Below, piece after piece: positions 62,276 through 64,000 of a stretch of 64,000 nucleotides of DNA. This DNA is from Sipunculus nudus (lineage: Eukaryota > Annelida > Sipuncula > Golfingiida > Sipunculidae), in assembly GCA_026874595.1 (NCBI GenBank), contig CM049322.1:3829900-3893899 (forward strand). Direction: 5' to 3'. A program made the position numbers and the translations under genes. Within the stretch, counting starts at the first letter, position 1; each line of letters opens with the position of its first letter. Under the pieces are notes generated by a model that saw nothing but the letters and a program-made list of their open reading frames with translations, did not search any database and was not told the origin of the DNA.

Positions 62276-63012
62276 GTAACAGTGATGATGGTTGGGACTT
62301 GGTGTGATGAAATAACAGTGGTGATGTTATGTAGTAGATCTTTTGCATTAACAGTGCTGATGTTGGGCACTTGGTGTGATAAAGTCACAGTGGTGATGTT
62401 GGGGATTTGGTGTAATGAAGTAATAGTTATGATGAACGGGACACGGTGTGGTGAAGTAACAGTGGTGATTTTATGGAGTTGATGTTTTGCAGTAACAGTG
62501 CTGATGTTGGGGATTTGGTGTGATGAAGTAACAGTGGTGATGTTGGTGACTTTATGTGATGAAGTTACAGTGATGACGTTGGGGACTTGGTGTGATAAAG
62601 TAACAGTGATGACTTTGTTGACCTGGTGTGATGAAGTTACAGTGAGGATGTAGTTGACTTGGTGTGATGAAGTTACAGTGATGACTTTGTTGACTTGGTG
62701 TGACTTTATGTGATGAAGTTACAGTGATGACGTTGGGGACTTGGTGTGATAAAGTAACAGTGATGACTTTGTTGACCTGGTGTGATGAAGTTACAGTGAG
62801 GATGTAGTTGACTTGGTGTGATGAAGTTACAGTGATGACTTTGTTGACTTGGTGTGATTAAGTTACAGTGATGACTTTGTTGACTTGGTGGGATTAAGTT
62901 ACAGTGATGACGTTGGGGACTTGGTGTGATAAAGTAACAGTGATGACTTTGTTGACCTGGTGTGATGAAGTTACAGTGAGGACGTAGTTGACTTGGTGTG
63001 ATGAAGTTACAG
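62276..63012. repeat. 36-bp minisatellite related to the 28-bp family
   Basis: Period 36 (GATGAAGTTACAG at 62630 and 62666); the unit holds GTGATGACTTTGTTGACTTG and GTGTGATGAAGTTACA. The left part is irregular. Blocks repeat, for example TGACGTTGGGGACTTGGTGT followed by GATAAAGTAACAG. The GTGATGA(A)GT-ACAGTGATGA core suggests descent from the 28-bp unit with an 8-bp expansion. Confidence 0.93.
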
Positions 63013-63047
63013 ATATAATGCCATCTTACTTTTGTTTTTATTTCCAG

Positions 63048-63664
63048 GTCAGATAACTGGTTAATACAAGGGCTGTGATCTGTACAGAATACAGAAAATG
63101 ACTGAAGGGAGGAAATAACAAGAAACACATCAAGAAAGTAGGAACAAGGCAAGCAAGCTGAGGCATGGTTTCATTCACCACAGAAAGTACAGAACACACT
63201 GATCACCTGTAAAATAAAGACATATCCAGTTTCTTACTGCATTTTGAAGAGGGATGGGATATAATTTCAGTTTGCACGGACCTTGAACAGTGAAAAAATG
63301 GCAATTTGTTTTTGGGAAATTATAGATTGATTTGAAGAAGACGGTGCTGGTTTACACATGTTTTCGTATTAGATGATGAATGTTTTGATATGACACTCTG
63401 ACAACAATTTGTTTGTGCACCATATAGTTTATGTACATATCTTTGCTTATGTGGCCAGCCATGGCACAGACAAAAATACTTATGTATAGTTATGAACCGA
63501 ATGGTAAGGAGTAATTCATTCACAGATATCATGATCAAGTTTTTGTGAAATGTATTCAAAACAATGTGGACGTTAATATGTTGTGGGAAATATACACTAA
63601 GTTGTTGTGGGAGATGGTGTTTTATAGTTATATCGGAACCTGTTAACGTTATTTGTGGAATAAA
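63048..63664 (+). other. Possible 3'-terminal, mostly non-coding exon
   Basis: An acceptor-like TTTTGTTTTTATTTCCAG ends at 63047. Downstream are AATAAA signals at 63213-63218 and 63659-63664 and no long frame. This would fit the 3' UTR exon of a plus-strand gene whose other exons are not visible. It rests on signals only. Confidence 0.22.
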
Positions 63665-63723
63665 CGTGTTTACCCTTTCTCATTTTTACTTTGTGTGAAA
63701 CAATGTAAGGAAAACAGAATACA

Positions 63724-63728
<5 letters not shown>

Positions 63729-63776
<48 letters not shown>
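63729..63776. repeat. (TA)n microsatellite
   Basis: A long TA run. The two minus-strand frames through it are spurious. Confidence 0.97.
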
Positions 63777-63780
<4 letters not shown>

Positions 63781-64000
63781 GTGAAACTTTGTTGACACAG
63801 AAGAAGTTATATTGCCTGTGGTTGTAAGTAAGCAAACTCGCTGGTGGCCATGCCAGGAGAAAATGAGGTTGATAAGAGTTATCATATAAGGAGAACATGA
63901 GAGTGATATTAGTGTGAGAAAACGGATGCGAATTTAACTGTAAAAATAATATTATTGATAAGAGAGAAGAGAATTTGGAGCAAAGGAGTAGACGGTGGTG
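63777..64000. other. Unassigned sequence to the right edge
   Basis: Nothing recognisable. Confidence 0.5.

Noticed and set aside
61232-63152. Minus-strand His-rich frames and a 148-codon frame
   Set aside because: Mostly translation of array 4 and the 36-bp array; the last also reads through ordinary sequence with no motif.

Overview
The window is nuclear DNA from an animal, most likely a bivalve or related mollusc. The evidence is split genes with canonical splice sites, an NLR-type NACHT exon, non-LTR and Ty3/gypsy retroelement remains, several TIR elements, and an interspersed family with a hairpin head and GTCCGTCC runs. I associate that last family with bivalve introns from memory, which is not verified here. 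There are no operons, bacterial-style genes, rRNA, tRNA or CRISPR arrays. Most of the 64 kb is tandem repeat and transposon debris, and most long open frames are simply minisatellites read through without stops.

Layout. 1-2.4 kb: a 41-bp satellite that decays to the right. 2.8-3.8 kb: a broken gypsy pol. 6.3 kb: a perfect inverted repeat beside a TA tract. 7.2 kb: a candidate ADAM/ADAMTS-like metalloprotease exon on the minus strand. 8.2-9.65 kb: a 61-bp array. 10.3-11.05 kb: a 65-bp array. 13.1-17.35 kb: a 28-bp array with an 868-bp higher-order period. 17.8-18.9 kb: a segment with an older paralogue at 29-34 kb. 18.9-26.6 kb: a CACTA-like element lying exactly between two direct copies of a ~745-bp unit, with a candidate terminal coding exon inside it. 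29.4-32.2 kb: a 2.8-kb TIR element inside the paralogous segment. 33.6-34.0 kb: a 32-bp minisatellite. 35.1-36.4 kb: a 16-bp minisatellite.

37.2-39.0 kb holds the only strong gene, the last coding exon of a NACHT-LRR protein on the minus strand. Its 5' exons were not found. They would lie to the right, among or beyond the repeats.

From 41.5 kb to the end, a 28-bp minisatellite family recurs in several arrays (41.5-42.9, 48.4-48.6, 51.2-55.7 and 59.6-62.3 kb, with a related 36-bp array at 62.3-63.0 kb). Interrupting or bordering them are a hAT-type MITE with a clean 8-bp target duplication, a 3.67-kb TIR element carrying repeated AACGGTAAAGACA motifs, a duplicated ~1.5-kb segment, and the 3' half of a dead non-LTR retrotransposon.

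The window mainly records layered transposition, segmental duplication and minisatellite growth around an immune-receptor-like gene. The most unusual structures are the element between exact 745-bp repeats, the two larger non-coding TIR elements, and the 28-bp family dispersed at several loci.
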